64,000 bases of DNA, from the NCBI RefSeq assembly GCF_012275515.1, contig NZ_JAAZQL010000003.1:316833-380832 (forward strand), read 5' to 3'. The DNA comes from Novosphingobium sp. SG707. Lineage in GTDB: Bacteria; Pseudomonadota; Alphaproteobacteria; Sphingomonadales; Sphingomonadaceae. Under the pieces are notes generated by a model, which was not told the origin of the DNA, did not search any database, and saw only the letters and a list, made by a program, of their open reading frames with translations. The position numbers were made by a program, and so were the translations under genes. Below, piece by piece: positions 1 to 8,811 of the stretch. Position 1 is the first letter of the stretch, and every line of letters begins with the position of its first letter.

Positions 1-164
1 CCGCGCAGCAGCGAGGCATAGGGCATATCCCCGCAGCCCAGATCGACGATGCTGGCCCCCTTGGGCAAACGCTCGGCCTGCGCCCGGATCAGCTTGGCCA
101 GCGGCCCCAACTGCAGCCAGTCGGTATGCCACATCGAGGGCGAAACGCGGCGCGCATCATGCAT
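1..164 (-). CDS. SAM-dependent methyltransferase, N-terminal part only
   Basis: The 3' part lies beyond the left edge of the window; only about 54 N-terminal residues are visible. They include VDLGCGDMPYASLL, the motif I (SAM-binding Gly loop) of class I methyltransferases. The start ATG at 164-162 overlaps the stop of the upstream glycosyltransferase gene (TGATG), so the two are probably translationally coupled. The substrate cannot be deduced; being coupled to a lipid-linked-sugar type glycosyltransferase suggests glycan or lipid modification, which is inference only. Confidence 0.7.
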   Translation of the reverse strand, partial: MHDARRVSPSMWHTDWLQLGPLAKLIRAQAERLPKGASIVDLGCGDMPYASLLR

Positions 165-1438
165 CACAGATCTTCCTCACCCGGCACAAAGGCCGCATCA
201 TGGCCCGCGATGATCGCCAGCAAAAACCCGCCCAGCGCGGTCTGCACCCCGATGGCGCCCGCCGCCGCGGCCACCACCAGCGGCAGCACCGAGGGCAGCG
301 GCAGATAGCCCCCCGCCCGCCAGTTGATGCCGATCACCGCCAGCGCCGCGCCCGAAAACACCATCAGCCCCAGCCCCAGCACCAGCGCATGTTCGAGCGT
401 CAGGATCGGGCTGAACCGGTCGAACCAGCCGTTCAAATCGCGATAGCCGGTGCGCACGCCATAGAAATGCGTGGCCATGGCCATGATCGCGGCAAAATGG
501 CCCACCGTCAGCAGGAAACCGGCCAGAATCGTCCAGCCCGCTCCCACCACCGGATTGCCCGCCAGCCAGCCCATGTCAAAGCCCATCGCCACGCCCAGAA
601 TCGCCACCGCCGCCAGCATCGCGATCATCGCGGGCACGCCGAACACCCATGTGGGCGAAAGCATCAGCAAGTAGCGCAAATGCCGCCAGCCATCGCGCCA
701 TGGGCGCAAATGCGGCGCCCGGTCGCGCAGATCGGGCTGCAGCTTGGCCGGCACCTGTTCGATATGCAGCCCGCGCAGGGATGCCTTGATCACCATCTCG
801 CTGGCAAATTCCATGCCGGTCGAGGAGAGCGCGCATTCTTCAAACGCCCGTTTCGTAATGGCCCGGATGCCGCAATGGGCGTCATCGATACCGCTGCGGT
901 AAAACAGGTTCAAAATGCCCGTCAGCACCGGATTGCCGATATAGCGGTTTTTCCATGGCATCGCGCCCTTGGCGATGCCGCCTGCAAAGCGCGACCCCAT
1001 GCACAGGTCCGCGCCGTCGACCAGTTGGCCGATCATCGCCACGCCATCGTTGAAATCATACGAGCCATCCGCGTCGCCCATCAGCAGGAAACGCCCATAG
1101 CCCCCTTCGCATCCGCCGATCAGCGCCGCGCCATAGCCGCGCCGGGGCACCGCCACCACGCGCGCGCCCTGCGCCGTGGCATAGGCCTGCGATCCGTCGG
1201 TGCTGCCATTGTCGGCGATGACGATCTCGGATTTCAGCCCATAGGCCACCTCGATCCGGTGGGCGGCCTCCTTGGCATTGGCGATGCAATGCGGCAGGCT
1301 CTGAATCTCGTTGAGACAGGGCATGATGATCGAAACATCCACGGCCCTGTCGCCTGTTGGCCCATCCGCTACTGGGACACCCGCTGCCGGATCGCCTGCC
1401 TGCTCGTTCACCGCATCACCCCGACCCCATATGCGCAT
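164..1438 (-). CDS. GT2 family glycosyltransferase with C-terminal membrane segments
   Basis: Family 2 glycosyltransferase of the polyprenol-phosphate-sugar synthase type. The N-terminal catalytic domain shows VSIIMPCLNE, the NGSTDGS nucleotide-sugar loop and GDADGSYDF (DxD-type metal site); the C-terminal third has about four hydrophobic segments. It would transfer a sugar from an NDP-sugar to a polyprenyl phosphate at the inner membrane (family knowledge). The open frame continues upstream into the tRNA-Leu gene, so that extension is rejected. ATG at 1438 starts 7 nt after the tRNA 3' end; an internal GTG at 1411 preceded by a GGGG stretch is an alternative. The downstream methyltransferase overlaps by one base. 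Confidence 0.8.
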   Translation of the reverse strand: MRIWGRGDAVNEQAGDPAAGVPVADGPTGDRAVDVSIIMPCLNEIQSLPHCIANAKEAAHRIEVAYGLKSEIVIADNGSTDGSQAYATAQGARVVAVPRRGYGAALIGGCEGGYGRFLLMGDADGSYDFNDGVAMIGQLVDGADLCMGSRFAGGIAKGAMPWKNRYIGNPVLTGILNLFYRSGIDDAHCGIRAITKRAFEECALSSTGMEFASEMVIKASLRGLHIEQVPAKLQPDLRDRAPHLRPWRDGWRHLRYLLMLSPTWVFGVPAMIAMLAAVAILGVAMGFDMGWLAGNPVVGAGWTILAGFLLTVGHFAAIMAMATHFYGVRTGYRDLNGWFDRFSPILTLEHALVLGLGLMVFSGAALAVIGINWRAGGYLPLPSVLPLVVAAAAGAIGVQTALGGFLLAIIAGHDAAFVPGEEDL

Positions 1439-1444
1439 CTGCAC

Positions 1445-1529
1445 TGGTACGGACGGCGGGACTCGAACCCGCACGAGCAAAGCTCAAGGGATTTTAAGTC
1501 CCTGGCGTCTACCATTCCGCCACGTCCGC
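1445..1529 (-). tRNA. tRNA-Leu (anticodon UAA)
   Basis: The minus strand folds as a class II tRNA: acceptor GCGGACG pairs with CGTCCGT (one G-U pair), the discriminator A is followed by encoded CCA, there is a long variable arm and a GGTTCGAGTCC T-arm. The anticodon loop CTTAAAA gives anticodon TAA (plus-strand positions 1494-1496). The 3' CCA ends 7 nt before the preferred start of the glycosyltransferase gene, so the two could share a transcript. Confidence 0.96.
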
Positions 1530-1601
1530 AAGGCAGGACCACGGCTCTGGCAGATCGGCGGGCAAACGGCAAGGGGGCCCGATGCCGGCCCGCGCCGCGC
1601 C

Positions 1602-1647
1602 AATAAAAAGCGCAGGCCTGCCCCCCCGTGGACAGCCTGCGCCTTTT
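1602..1647 (-). terminator. Intrinsic terminator after ihfB
   Basis: On the minus strand GCGCAGGC (1642-1635) and GCCTGCGC (1617-1610) form a perfect 8-bp stem followed by TTTTTATT. It lies about 25 nt after the ihfB stop and upstream of the tRNA gene. Confidence 0.85.
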
Positions 1648-1671
1648 ACATCACTTGGCGATTATGCCCGT

Positions 1672-1950
1672 TCAGACATTGAGCCGGGCGCGCATTTCCT
1701 TGCCCGGCTTGAAGAAGGGCACTTTCTTGCCCGGCACGTCCACCGCTTCGCCGGTGCGCGGATTGCGCCCCTTTCGCGGATCGCGTTCGCGCGTCGAAAA
1801 GGCGCCAAACCCGCGCAGTTCCACCCGGCCGCCTTCGGCCAGACGCTGGGCGATTTCATCGAAAAACACATCGACGATCTTTTCCACATCGTCGGTGCGC
1901 AATTCGGGGTTAGCCTTGGCCAGTGCCTGCAACAATTCAGATCTGATCAT
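1672..1950 (-). CDS. ihfB: Integration host factor subunit beta
   Basis: 92-residue DNA-bending protein of the HU/IHF family, partner of IhfA in nucleoid architecture, recombination and transcription. It begins [11 protein letters not shown] and carries the [22 protein letters not shown] stretch, read here in overlapping parts, which is the beta-ribbon arm with the intercalating Pro of the NPRTGE motif. The start at 1950 is chosen over an in-frame upstream start because it matches the usual family N-terminus and is preceded by GAGGGGG about 8 nt upstream. The gene is followed by a strong terminator and appears monocistronic. Confidence 0.95.
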   Translation of the reverse strand: MIRSELLQALAKANPELRTDDVEKIVDVFFDEIAQRLAEGGRVELRGFGAFSTRERDPRKGRNPRTGEAVDVPGKKVPFFKPGKEMRARLNV

Positions 1951-2049
1951 GAATATACCCCCTCTGGGCCGCGGTCCCATTCCAATGGCCCGACCGATCA
2001 AACAACCTCTCTCCGGCTCGAGTCTTTTTGCCCGGCTCGGAAGCTTTTA

Positions 2050-2075
2050 TGTACAGAAGTTCAAGACTTTGTACA
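2050..2075 (-). promoter_or_regulatory. Candidate ihfB promoter with paired TGTACA boxes
   Basis: Two copies of the palindromic hexamer TGTACA (2050-2055, 2070-2075) are 14 nt apart. On the minus strand they fall in TTGTAC-N17-TACATA, a plausible sigma70-type -35/-10 pair about 100 nt upstream of ihfB. The repeat could also be an operator for the neighbouring GntR protein. The rest of 1951-2138 shows nothing else. Confidence 0.4.
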
Positions 2076-2138
2076 ATAGCGCCCCTAGGTGCAATACGGT
2101 GGAGCGCCTTTGACCAGCGATGGTTCCGGCGCGGCGGT

Positions 2139-2492
2139 TCAGGCGGAGGGGACGGTATCGCCCAACAGGTCGTTAACGCGCAGCCCAAGCCGGGCGATCC
2201 GCGCCAGCACCTCGGGCCATTCATTCTGCAAAAACCGTGTCTTTTCAGCATCAAGCAGCCAGGCCCGCGCGCCGGGGGCCACCATCATGCCCACGCCGCG
2301 CTGAACCTCGACCAATCCATCAAGCTGAAATTGCTGATAGGCCTTGGCCACGGTCAGCGGATTGGCGCCCTGTTCGGCGGCCAGTGCGCGCACCGACGGC
2401 AGCATCGAACCTTCCGGATAGGTGCCGTCGATGATGGCCGCGGCGATCATGTCGCGCAGCTTGAGATAGACCGGGCGGGTGCTGGCTGTCAT
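2139..2492 (-). CDS. GntR family (YtrA-type) transcriptional regulator
   Basis: 117-residue regulator: an N-terminal winged helix-turn-helix (PVYLKLRDMI...GSMLPSVRALAAEQGANPLTVAKAYQ...) and a C-terminal tail of only about 45 residues. This short form is typical of the YtrA subfamily rather than the long effector domains of FadR or HutC types. YtrA-type proteins often control small transport operons. Here the gene is divergent from a peptide transporter gene across about 105 nt, so that transporter and the gene itself are the first candidate targets; the effector is unknown. Confidence 0.9.
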   Translation of the reverse strand: MTASTRPVYLKLRDMIAAAIIDGTYPEGSMLPSVRALAAEQGANPLTVAKAYQQFQLDGLVEVQRGVGMMVAPGARAWLLDAEKTRFLQNEWPEVLARIARLGLRVNDLLGDTVPSA

Positions 2493-2597
2493 GGCGCATC
2501 ACTGCCATAATACAGCGCCTCACACAAGCGCCACCATCGCAGACAGCAGGCAACTTGGCGCTTTCCTTTGCTTACTTCGATGTTAATTTGCGCCCCC

Positions 2598-4382
2598 ATG
2601 ACAACACCTTCCGACGCGGCCCAAACCCCCGCCAATGGCCCCACATGGATGGGCCATCCGCGCCCGCTGGCCCGCCTGTTCGCCATCGAGATGTGGGAGC
2701 GCTTTGGCTATTACGGCATGCGCGCCCTGCTCATGCTTTACCTGACCAAACATTTCCTGCTGGGCGACCGGGTCTCGGCGGGGATCTATGGCGGCTACAC
2801 CGCGCTGGTTTACCTGACGCCGCTGATCGGGGGGCTGCTGGCGGATCAGTATCTGGGGTCGAAACGGGCGGTCAAATTCGGCGCGCTGATTATGGCGGCG
2901 GGCTATTTCGCGCTGGCGCTGGGTGGTTCTCCGGCGCGGCCATGGGCGGAATATGACGGGGCACGCCACGAAATCGTGGTCGAGCATTACCGCGACGGGC
3001 CGACCAGCGCGGCCAATGAGACCCGCGCCGTGATCGACCATGGCCGCCCCCTGCTTATCAAGGGGCAAGACGACGGCAGCATCGACCTGATCGCGCCCGA
3101 CGGTTCAGTGGCGCGCCATCTGGCGCCGGGCGTGCTGAAGGAAGGCGCAGACCGGGATGAGCTGCGTCTGGCCATCACGCTGATGGCGCTTTCAGCGGTG
3201 GCAGTGGGCAATGGTTTCTTCAAACCCAATATCGCCACCATCGTCGGCCTGCTCTATGCCGATGGCGATCAACGGCGCGATGCCGGTTTCAGCATCTTTT
3301 ACATGGGCATCAACCTTGGCTCATGGCTGGGGCAAATGGCCTGCCCGATTCTGGCCGACCATTTCGGCTGGGGGGCGGGTCTGGCCTCGGCGGGGGCGGT
3401 GATGCTGATCGCATGGGCGATGATGCATTACAGCCAGCGCAGCCTCGGCGGATTGGGCGAGCCCCCCGCAACCACCGGGCGTGATCCGGCGCTCTGGATC
3501 TATCCGGCGGCGATTCTGGCGATTCCGGCCTGCTATTTCCTCTTCACCAACCTGATGCACGCTCCTGCCCCGACGGCGGGCGCGGGCTTTGTCGGCTATC
3601 TGATGGGCCTGCCGGTGATGGGCAAATTGCTCTGCGCCACCTTCGGCCTCAGCCTGCCCGCGATCCTGATCTGGTCCTGGCGCGCGGGCAGCCGGGCCGA
3701 GTTTGAGATGATGCTGGCCGCGATCATCCTGATGGTGTTCAACACCGTGTTCTGGAGCCTGTTCGAACAGGCGGGATCTTCGCTGACGCTCTTTGCCGAC
3801 CGCAACGTCGACCGCTCGGTGTTCGGATGGTTCGAAATGTCGGCGCCCGGCACCCAGCAGTTCAACGCCATCGGCATCATCACCTTGGCCCCGGTCATGG
3901 GGGCTTTGTGGTCTGTGCTGGCCCGGCGTGGGTGGGAGCCTTCGATTCCCATCAAGTTCAGCATGGGTCTGATCGGGGTTGGCGCAGGCTTCCTGTTCCT
4001 CGTGCTGGGCACGCATTTTGCCGGGGCCGATTACCGGGTCGGGCTGGGCTGGCTGGCGGGGCTGTATCTGATCCATTCGGTGGCCGAATTGTGCATTTCG
4101 CCGGTCGGCATGTCGATGATCACCAAACTGTCCATCGCGCGCGTGGTCGGACTGATGATGGGGGCGTGGTATCTCTCGCTGGCCATGGGGCAATATGGCG
4201 CGGGCCTGCTGGCGCAAATGGCGACGGTGGAAACCGTGGGCGGACAGGTCACCAATCTGAAGCTCAGCCTCGATACCTATGTCGGCGTGTTTACCCAGAT
4301 CGGGATCGTGACCATCGGCGTGGGGTTGGTGCTGCTGGCGCTGTCGGGGGCGATCAGGAAGTTGATGCATGGGGTGAGTTGA
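2598..4382 (+). CDS. POT/PTR2 family proton-dependent oligopeptide transporter
   Basis: 594-residue MFS-type inner-membrane protein. The signature EMWERFGYYGMRALL near residue 30 matches the ExxERFxYYG proton/peptide site motif of POT transporters, and there are about 12-14 hydrophobic segments. It should import di- and tripeptides with protons. A hydrophilic stretch of roughly 85 residues (about 110-195) interrupts the usual spacing of the first transmembrane helices. ATG 2598 is preferred; in-frame ATG 2580 and TTG 2568 lie upstream and none has a good ribosome site. The next gene starts 16 nt downstream. Confidence 0.9.
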   Translation: MTTPSDAAQTPANGPTWMGHPRPLARLFAIEMWERFGYYGMRALLMLYLTKHFLLGDRVSAGIYGGYTALVYLTPLIGGLLADQYLGSKRAVKFGALIMAAGYFALALGGSPARPWAEYDGARHEIVVEHYRDGPTSAANETRAVIDHGRPLLIKGQDDGSIDLIAPDGSVARHLAPGVLKEGADRDELRLAITLMALSAVAVGNGFFKPNIATIVGLLYADGDQRRDAGFSIFYMGINLGSWLGQMACPILADHFGWGAGLASAGAVMLIAWAMMHYSQRSLGGLGEPPATTGRDPALWIYPAAILAIPACYFLFTNLMHAPAPTAGAGFVGYLMGLPVMGKLLCATFGLSLPAILIWSWRAGSRAEFEMMLAAIILMVFNTVFWSLFEQAGSSLTLFADRNVDRSVFGWFEMSAPGTQQFNAIGIITLAPVMGALWSVLARRGWEPSIPIKFSMGLIGVGAGFLFLVLGTHFAGADYRVGLGWLAGLYLIHSVAELCISPVGMSMITKLSIARVVGLMMGAWYLSLAMGQYGAGLLAQMATVETVGGQVTNLKLSLDTYVGVFTQIGIVTIGVGLVLLALSGAIRKLMHGVS

Positions 4383-4398
4383 GCTGGAGTAAGCTGAG

Positions 4399-5085
4399 AT
4401 GGATCAGGCGTTTTCATGGCTGCTGACCGGGGCGATGGCCTTTGTCGGATCGCATCTGCTGATGTCGCACCCATGGCGCGCGGGGCTGCTCGCGCGGCTG
4501 GGGGAAAAGGGCTTTATGGGGCTCTACTCGGTGGTGTCCTTTGCCACGCTGGGCTGGACGATTGCCGCCTTTCGCAGCGTCGGGCCGGGCGGCGCCCCGC
4601 TCTGGGACGGCACGGGCGAAGCGCTCTGGATCATCGCCAGCCTGCTCTCGCTGGTCGGCATCACGCTGCTGCTGGGGTCCTTGCATGGCAATCCCGCCAT
4701 GCCTCAAGTGCCGGGCGAGAAAATCGCCGCTGCCCGCGCCACGGGCGTGTTCGCCGTCACCCGTCACCCGATGATGTGGGGCATCGCGCTCTGGGCGCTG
4801 GCGCATGTTCTGGTGGCCCCCACGCCCCGCGTCCTCGTGCTGATGGTGGCCATGGGTGCGCTGGCCCTGATCGGCGCGCGGCTCCAGGATGGGAAAAAGG
4901 CGGTGCTGCTGGGCGTCGCATGGGAAAGCTGGAGCGCGCAGACATCCTATTGGCCGCGTTTGGCCGGGTTGACGCGGATTTCGCCTCTGCTCTGGGGGAT
5001 CGGTGTGTTGGTCTGGCTGGGGGCCACGTTTGGGCATGTCCACGCCAATCATGTGTTGGCGGGTGTTTGGCGGTGGGTTTTGTGA
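4399..5085 (+). CDS. NnrU family membrane protein
   Basis: 228-residue integral membrane protein with about six hydrophobic helices and the conserved TRHPMMWGIALWALAH block typical of NnrU/isoprenylcysteine-methyltransferase-like folds. NnrU was named from a denitrification cluster, but most members sit elsewhere and have no proven function. It follows the peptide transporter on the same strand with GGAG 11 nt before the ATG. It is directly followed by repeat copy 1. Confidence 0.88.
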   Translation: MDQAFSWLLTGAMAFVGSHLLMSHPWRAGLLARLGEKGFMGLYSVVSFATLGWTIAAFRSVGPGGAPLWDGTGEALWIIASLLSLVGITLLLGSLHGNPAMPQVPGEKIAAARATGVFAVTRHPMMWGIALWALAHVLVAPTPRVLVLMVAMGALALIGARLQDGKKAVLLGVAWESWSAQTSYWPRLAGLTRISPLLWGIGVLVWLGATFGHVHANHVLAGVWRWVL

Positions 5086-5092
5086 GGTTTAT

Positions 5093-5330
5093 GCCTCCGG
5101 CGGGCAAAGGGCGGGGCCCTTTGCAATCCCGTTACTGTCGGCGTGGCGCTAAGAGTTCGGCATCAGGTATCGAACGCAGCGTTGGGATTTTTAAAGCCTG
5201 CGGCGCCAATCAGCGCAACCTAGCCGCGCCGCAGGCTATATAAACCATACCCCAAACGCATCACTGCCCATCCTGCCCCACCCCATTAATGGGATTGCAA
5301 AGGGACCGAGTCCCTTTGCCCGCCGGAGGC
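5093..5330. repeat. Dispersed intergenic repeat, copy 1
   Basis: A 238-bp element between the stops of the convergent nnrU-like and fur-like genes. It has three hairpins: left GCAAAGGGC-GGG-GCCCTTTGC; middle GCCTGCGGCGC (5196-5206) with GCGCCGCAGGC (5226-5236); right CAAAGGGAC-CGA-GTCCCTTTG followed by CCCGCCGGAGGC. In this copy the two outer ends are inverted repeats of each other (GCCTCCGGCGGGCAAAGGG at the left, its complement at the right). Shared blocks with the other copies include CCCGTTACTGTC and CCATTAA(T/C)GGGAT. No open frame is conserved between copies. Confidence 0.9.
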
Positions 5331-5343
5331 ACCTTAAAACCCT

Positions 5344-5850
5344 TCACTCCGCGCCCGAAGAACACTCCCCACACATCCCGCGCAATTCCACCACCGGCCG
5401 CACATCGGCAAACCCGGCCTCACGCGCAGCCTGAATCAGCGCCCCGGTCAGGCGGTCATCGTCGATATGCACCGCCTTTCCGCATCCATCGCAGATGAGG
5501 AAGATGCAGTCGTGGCGGCAACCGGGGTGGGGGTTGGCGATATAGGCGTTGGCGCTTTCGACTCGCCGGGCCAGATTCGTCCGCACAAAGAGGTCGAGGA
5601 TGCGATAGACGCTGTTGGCTGCCACACGCTTGTCGCGGGCCTTGGAAACGGCCTCGGCAATGTCATAGGCGCTGGCGGGCTTGGCGTGTCCGGCAAGGGC
5701 GTCGAACACATCGCCGCGCATTTCGGTCCATTGCTCGCCGGCGGTTTCCAGCGCGTTGCGGGCGGCGATGACAAGGCCCTCTCCGCTGTATTCGCGGTGG
5801 CGGGGATGCTCGTGGGCGTGTTGTTGGACGTGATCATGCGTAGCGCTCAT
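5344..5850 (-). CDS. Fur family regulator, Zur-like
   Basis: 168-residue metal-responsive repressor. N-terminal His-rich stretch (THDHVQQHAHEH), a winged-helix domain (SAYDIAEAVSK...VAANSVYRILDLFVRTNL), then the dimerisation domain with HDCIFLICDGCGKAVHIDD and a final CGEC. The two CxxC pairs are the structural zinc site; the ICDGCG context and missing Fur-type HHDH motif favour Zur (zinc uptake repressor) over Fur or PerR. The ATG at 5850 is chosen because the upstream in-frame extension lies inside msrA. It is 19 nt downstream of msrA. Confidence 0.88.
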   Translation of the reverse strand: MSATHDHVQQHAHEHPRHREYSGEGLVIAARNALETAGEQWTEMRGDVFDALAGHAKPASAYDIAEAVSKARDKRVAANSVYRILDLFVRTNLARRVESANAYIANPHPGCRHDCIFLICDGCGKAVHIDDDRLTGALIQAAREAGFADVRPVVELRGMCGECSSGAE

Positions 5851-5869
5851 GGCGCACCTATAGCCCAAA

Positions 5870-6559
5870 TCAGTTGCGGGTGAAATCAGCCTTATAATCG
5901 CCCGGGAACATCTGTTTGAGCGCGGCCACTTTGGGCACGTCCCAATAGGCGATATAGGGGTGGGTGGGGTTGAGGGCCGCGAAATCCTGATGGTATTTTT
6001 CGGCCGGATAGAATTGGCGCAGAGGTTCGATTTTGGTGGCGATGCGGCCATGCCACAGGCCCGATGCGGCGATCTGGGCCAGATAGGCGCGGGCAACCTT
6101 GTCCTGTTCGGGACCGACGGGGATCAGCGCGCTGCGATATTGCGGGCCGATGTCGGGGCCTTGGCCATTGGCCTGCGTGGGGTCGATGATGACCGAGAAG
6201 AAGATGCGCAGCAGTTCATCATAGCGCACCTGCGCCGGGTCATAGGTGACGCGCACCGCTTCGGCATGGCCGGTGTTGCCCTGGCCCACATCGTCATAAT
6301 GCGCGGTATTGGCCGCCCCGCCGTGATAGCCCGAGACCGCGCTGGTCACGCCCTTCACATGGCTGAACACCGCCTCGACGCCCCAGAAGCAGCCACCGGC
6401 AAACACCGCCTGTTTCAGGCCGGGTGTTTCCTGCGCCAGGGCAGACGCCGCGGGGGCGACCGTCGTGTGGGTGTTGGCCGCATCAGCGTTCTGGCACGCG
6501 GCCACCGACACCAGCAGCGCCATCGCGAAAGGCAGGGCAAAGAGAAAGCCCCGCGCCAT
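5870..6559 (-). CDS. msrA: Peptide-methionine (S)-S-oxide reductase, exported
   Basis: 229 residues. The catalytic motif GGCFWG places the nucleophilic Cys at residue 57, followed by HGG and GHAEAVRVTYDP, all hallmarks of MsrA, which reduces methionine-S-sulfoxide in proteins. The N-terminus MARGFLFALPFAMALLVSVAAC is a signal peptide with a lipobox-like VAAC at Cys22, so it is probably a periplasmic lipoprotein. The C-terminus lacks the extra resolving cysteines of some MsrAs. It sits 2 nt after a small membrane-protein gene and 19 nt before the Zur-like gene, probably one operon. Confidence 0.93.
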   Translation of the reverse strand: MARGFLFALPFAMALLVSVAACQNADAANTHTTVAPAASALAQETPGLKQAVFAGGCFWGVEAVFSHVKGVTSAVSGYHGGAANTAHYDDVGQGNTGHAEAVRVTYDPAQVRYDELLRIFFSVIIDPTQANGQGPDIGPQYRSALIPVGPEQDKVARAYLAQIAASGLWHGRIATKIEPLRQFYPAEKYHQDFAALNPTHPYIAYWDVPKVAALKQMFPGDYKADFTRN

Positions 6560-6561
6560 GG

Positions 6562-6720
6562 CTACTGGTTGGCCGGAGCGGTGGCCGGGGCGGCGATCGC
6601 CTGCCCCACAAGGCCGGTCAGACCGCCGGGCCCGGTGGACATCACTGCAACAATCAGAGCGCCCCCCAGCGCAAAGCCAATAGCGAAAGAGCGAAACAAA
6701 TCGCGGTTCAAGAGGCGCAT
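6562..6720 (-). CDS. Small single-pass membrane protein, unknown function
   Basis: 52 residues: MRLLNRDLFRSFAIGFALGG, one hydrophobic helix, then a short Ala/Pro tail. A longer frame extends upstream to 6870 but crosses the perfect hairpin at 6841-6870 and has no plausible coding character, so ATG 6720 is used. The gene ends 2 nt before msrA and is probably cotranscribed. I do not recognise a family. Confidence 0.6.
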   Translation of the reverse strand: MRLLNRDLFRSFAIGFALGGALIVAVMSTGPGGLTGLVGQAIAAPATAPANQ

Positions 6721-6840
6721 CAGAAGAGTCCGGGAAATTGACTGTCGGGCAGCCAGATGGGGATGATTCCCGGAATGTCTAGACCATCCCGCCTGAACCT
6801 TGCGCAACGCCGCGATAAAATGGCGGCCGTATACGACGAA

Positions 6841-6870
6841 ATGCTGCAACGCGGTGGGGCGTTGCAGCAT
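6841..6870 (-). terminator. Hairpin after purH
   Basis: ATGCTGCAACGC and GCGTTGCAGCAT form a perfect 12-bp stem with loop GGTGGG, 29 nt after the purH stop. No clean T tract follows, so it may stall or protect the transcript end rather than act as a classical terminator. The rest of 6721-6899 shows nothing clear. Confidence 0.6.
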
Positions 6871-6899
6871 TGCATCAGATCAAGCGTTTAATGCGCCGA

Positions 6900-8474
6900 T
6901 CAATGGCGGAAGTGGCGCATGCCGGTGAAGACCATGGCAAGACCCGCTTCATCGGCGGCCTTGATGACCTCATCGTCACGCATCGAACCGCCCGGCTGGA
7001 TCACCATGGTCGCGCCAGCCTCGACCGCGGCCAGCAGGCCGTCGGCAAAGGGGAAGAACGCGTCCGAGGCCACCGCGCTGCCCTTGGTGCGCGTTTCGGC
7101 AAAGCCATGGGTTTCGGCGGCTTCAGCGGCCTTGGCGGCGGCGATGCGGCTCGAATCGCGGCGGTTCATCTGGCCCGCGCCGATCCCGGCGGTCACGCCT
7201 TCCTTGGCATAGACGATGGCGTTCGACTTCACATGCTTGGCCACGGTCCAGGCGAAGAGCGCGTCCTTCAATTCCTGCTCGCTGGGCTGGCGCTGGGTCA
7301 CGACCTTGAGGTCATCAAGGCTGATGGCGCCATTGTCGCGGTTCTGGACCAGCAGACCGCCCGCAATCGGCTTGGCGATCAGACCGCCGCGCTTGGCATC
7401 GGGGATTTCGCCGATCAGCAGCAGGCGCAGGTTCTTCTTTTTGGCAAACACCGCCTTGGCATCGTCATTGGCGTCGGGCGCCACGACCACTTCGGTAAAG
7501 ATGCCGCTGATCGCTTCGGCGGTCGGGCCGTCGAGCGGGCGGTTGACGGCGATGATGCCGCCAAAGGCCGAAACGCTGTCGCACTTGAACGCCGCCTCAT
7601 AGGCCTCGACCAGCGTTGCCGCCGTGGCGACGCCGCAGGGGTTGGCGTGCTTGACGATCACCACGGTGGGATCGGCATCCTTGAATTCGGCCAACAGTTC
7701 GAGCGCGGCATCGGCATCGTTGTAATTGTTATAGCTCAGTTCCTTGCCCTGAACCTGCACGGCCTGGGCCAGACCCTTTTCCTTGGCGCCATGCGGAATG
7801 TAGAGCGCGGCGGCCTGATGCGGGTTTTCGCCATAGCGCAGTTCCGACACGCGCGCGCCGGTGATGGCGATGGTTTCGGGGAAAGTCTCGCCCTGATCGA
7901 CAGTGGCGAACCACTGGCTGATCGCGCCATCATAGGCGGCGGTCAGGGCATAGGCCTTGGCGGCAAACTTGCGGCGCTGGGCCAGCGTGGTTTCGCCATT
8001 GGCGACGATGGCATAATCGGCCGGATCGGTGACGATGGCGACGAAATCGTGGTTCTTGGCCGCGCTGCGCACCATCGAGGGGCCGCCGATGTCGATGTTT
8101 TCGATGATCTCTTCGCGCGTGCCGCCCTTGGCCACCGTCTGAACGAAGGGATAGAGGTTGACCACCACCAGATCAATCGCGCCGATCGCATGCTCGTTCA
8201 TGCTGGCCACATGCTCGGCATTGTCGCGCACGGCCAGCAGGCCGCCGTGAACCTTGGGGTGCAGCGTCTTGACGCGACCGTCCATCATTTCAGGAAAGCC
8301 GGTCAGTTCCGAAATGTCCTTCACATTCAGACCCGCGTCGCGCAGCGCCTTGGCCGTGCCGCCGGTCGAAACCAGCTCGACACCCTTGGCGGCCAGCGCC
8401 TTGCCCAGATCAACAAGGCCCGTCTTGTCCGAAACAGAGAGCAAAGCCCGGCGAATGGTGACAGTGTCAGTCAT
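6900..8474 (-). CDS. purH: Bifunctional AICAR transformylase/IMP cyclohydrolase
   Basis: 524 residues, the normal PurH length. It catalyses the last two steps of IMP synthesis in the cytoplasm. The N-terminal MGS-like cyclohydrolase domain shows [13 protein letters not shown] and [13 protein letters not shown]; the transformylase domain shows [25 protein letters not shown] and the C-terminal [21 protein letters not shown] is 10 nt before the ATG. The gene lies downstream of rpe and the heparinase-like gene, but repeat copy 2 separates it from them. Confidence 0.97.
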   Translation of the reverse strand: MTDTVTIRRALLSVSDKTGLVDLGKALAAKGVELVSTGGTAKALRDAGLNVKDISELTGFPEMMDGRVKTLHPKVHGGLLAVRDNAEHVASMNEHAIGAIDLVVVNLYPFVQTVAKGGTREEIIENIDIGGPSMVRSAAKNHDFVAIVTDPADYAIVANGETTLAQRRKFAAKAYALTAAYDGAISQWFATVDQGETFPETIAITGARVSELRYGENPHQAAALYIPHGAKEKGLAQAVQVQGKELSYNNYNDADAALELLAEFKDADPTVVIVKHANPCGVATAATLVEAYEAAFKCDSVSAFGGIIAVNRPLDGPTAEAISGIFTEVVVAPDANDDAKAVFAKKKNLRLLLIGEIPDAKRGGLIAKPIAGGLLVQNRDNGAISLDDLKVVTQRQPSEQELKDALFAWTVAKHVKSNAIVYAKEGVTAGIGAGQMNRRDSSRIAAAKAAEAAETHGFAETRTKGSAVASDAFFPFADGLLAAVEAGATMVIQPGGSMRDDEVIKAADEAGLAMVFTGMRHFRH

Positions 8475-8581
8475 GGGTGGTGTGTCCTGTGAAGCTGCGT
8501 GTTTGGCGCGGCCCTTAAGGATTTTGGCGGTTTTGGGAAGGGTGAAGGGGGGATTTTTTGATCAGGAAGGAAGGATTGAAT

Positions 8582-8811
8582 GCGAGGGTCCAGACCCTCG
8601 CGCTCCCGTTACTGTCTTCGTTGCGCCATGGGTTCGGCGGCAAGTGTCGGACGCAGCGTTAGAATTTTTAAGCCTGCGGCGCCAAGCAGCACCAAAGCGC
8701 CGCAGGCATTAAATCCAATCCGCTTCGCAGATCACCCCACCCCCCCGCAAACCTTACGCCACCCCATTAACGGGATCGCAAAGGGACCGAGTCCCTTTGC
8801 CCGCCGGAGGC
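8582..8811. repeat. Dispersed intergenic repeat, copy 2
   Basis: 230 bp between the heparinase-like gene (stop at 8817) and purH (start 8474), in the same orientation as copy 1. The right and middle hairpins match copy 1 (CAAAGGGAC-CGA-GTCCCTTTG; GCCTGCGGCGC at 8672 with GCGCCGCAGGC at 8697-8707). The left hairpin is different: GCGAGGGT-CCAG-ACCCTCGC, followed by GCTCCCGTTACTGTC. The remaining part of the gap, 8475-8581, should hold the purH promoter; I see no clear boxes. Confidence 0.9.

Noticed and set aside
1439..1480. N-terminal extension of the GT2 gene
   Set aside because: It would translate the 3' half of the tRNA-Leu gene.
5093..5330. Repeat copy as a coding gene or insertion sequence
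   Set aside because: No frame is shared by the three copies and no transposase is present.
6870..8492. 540-codon open frame opposite purH
   Set aside because: Shadow of a clear purH gene.
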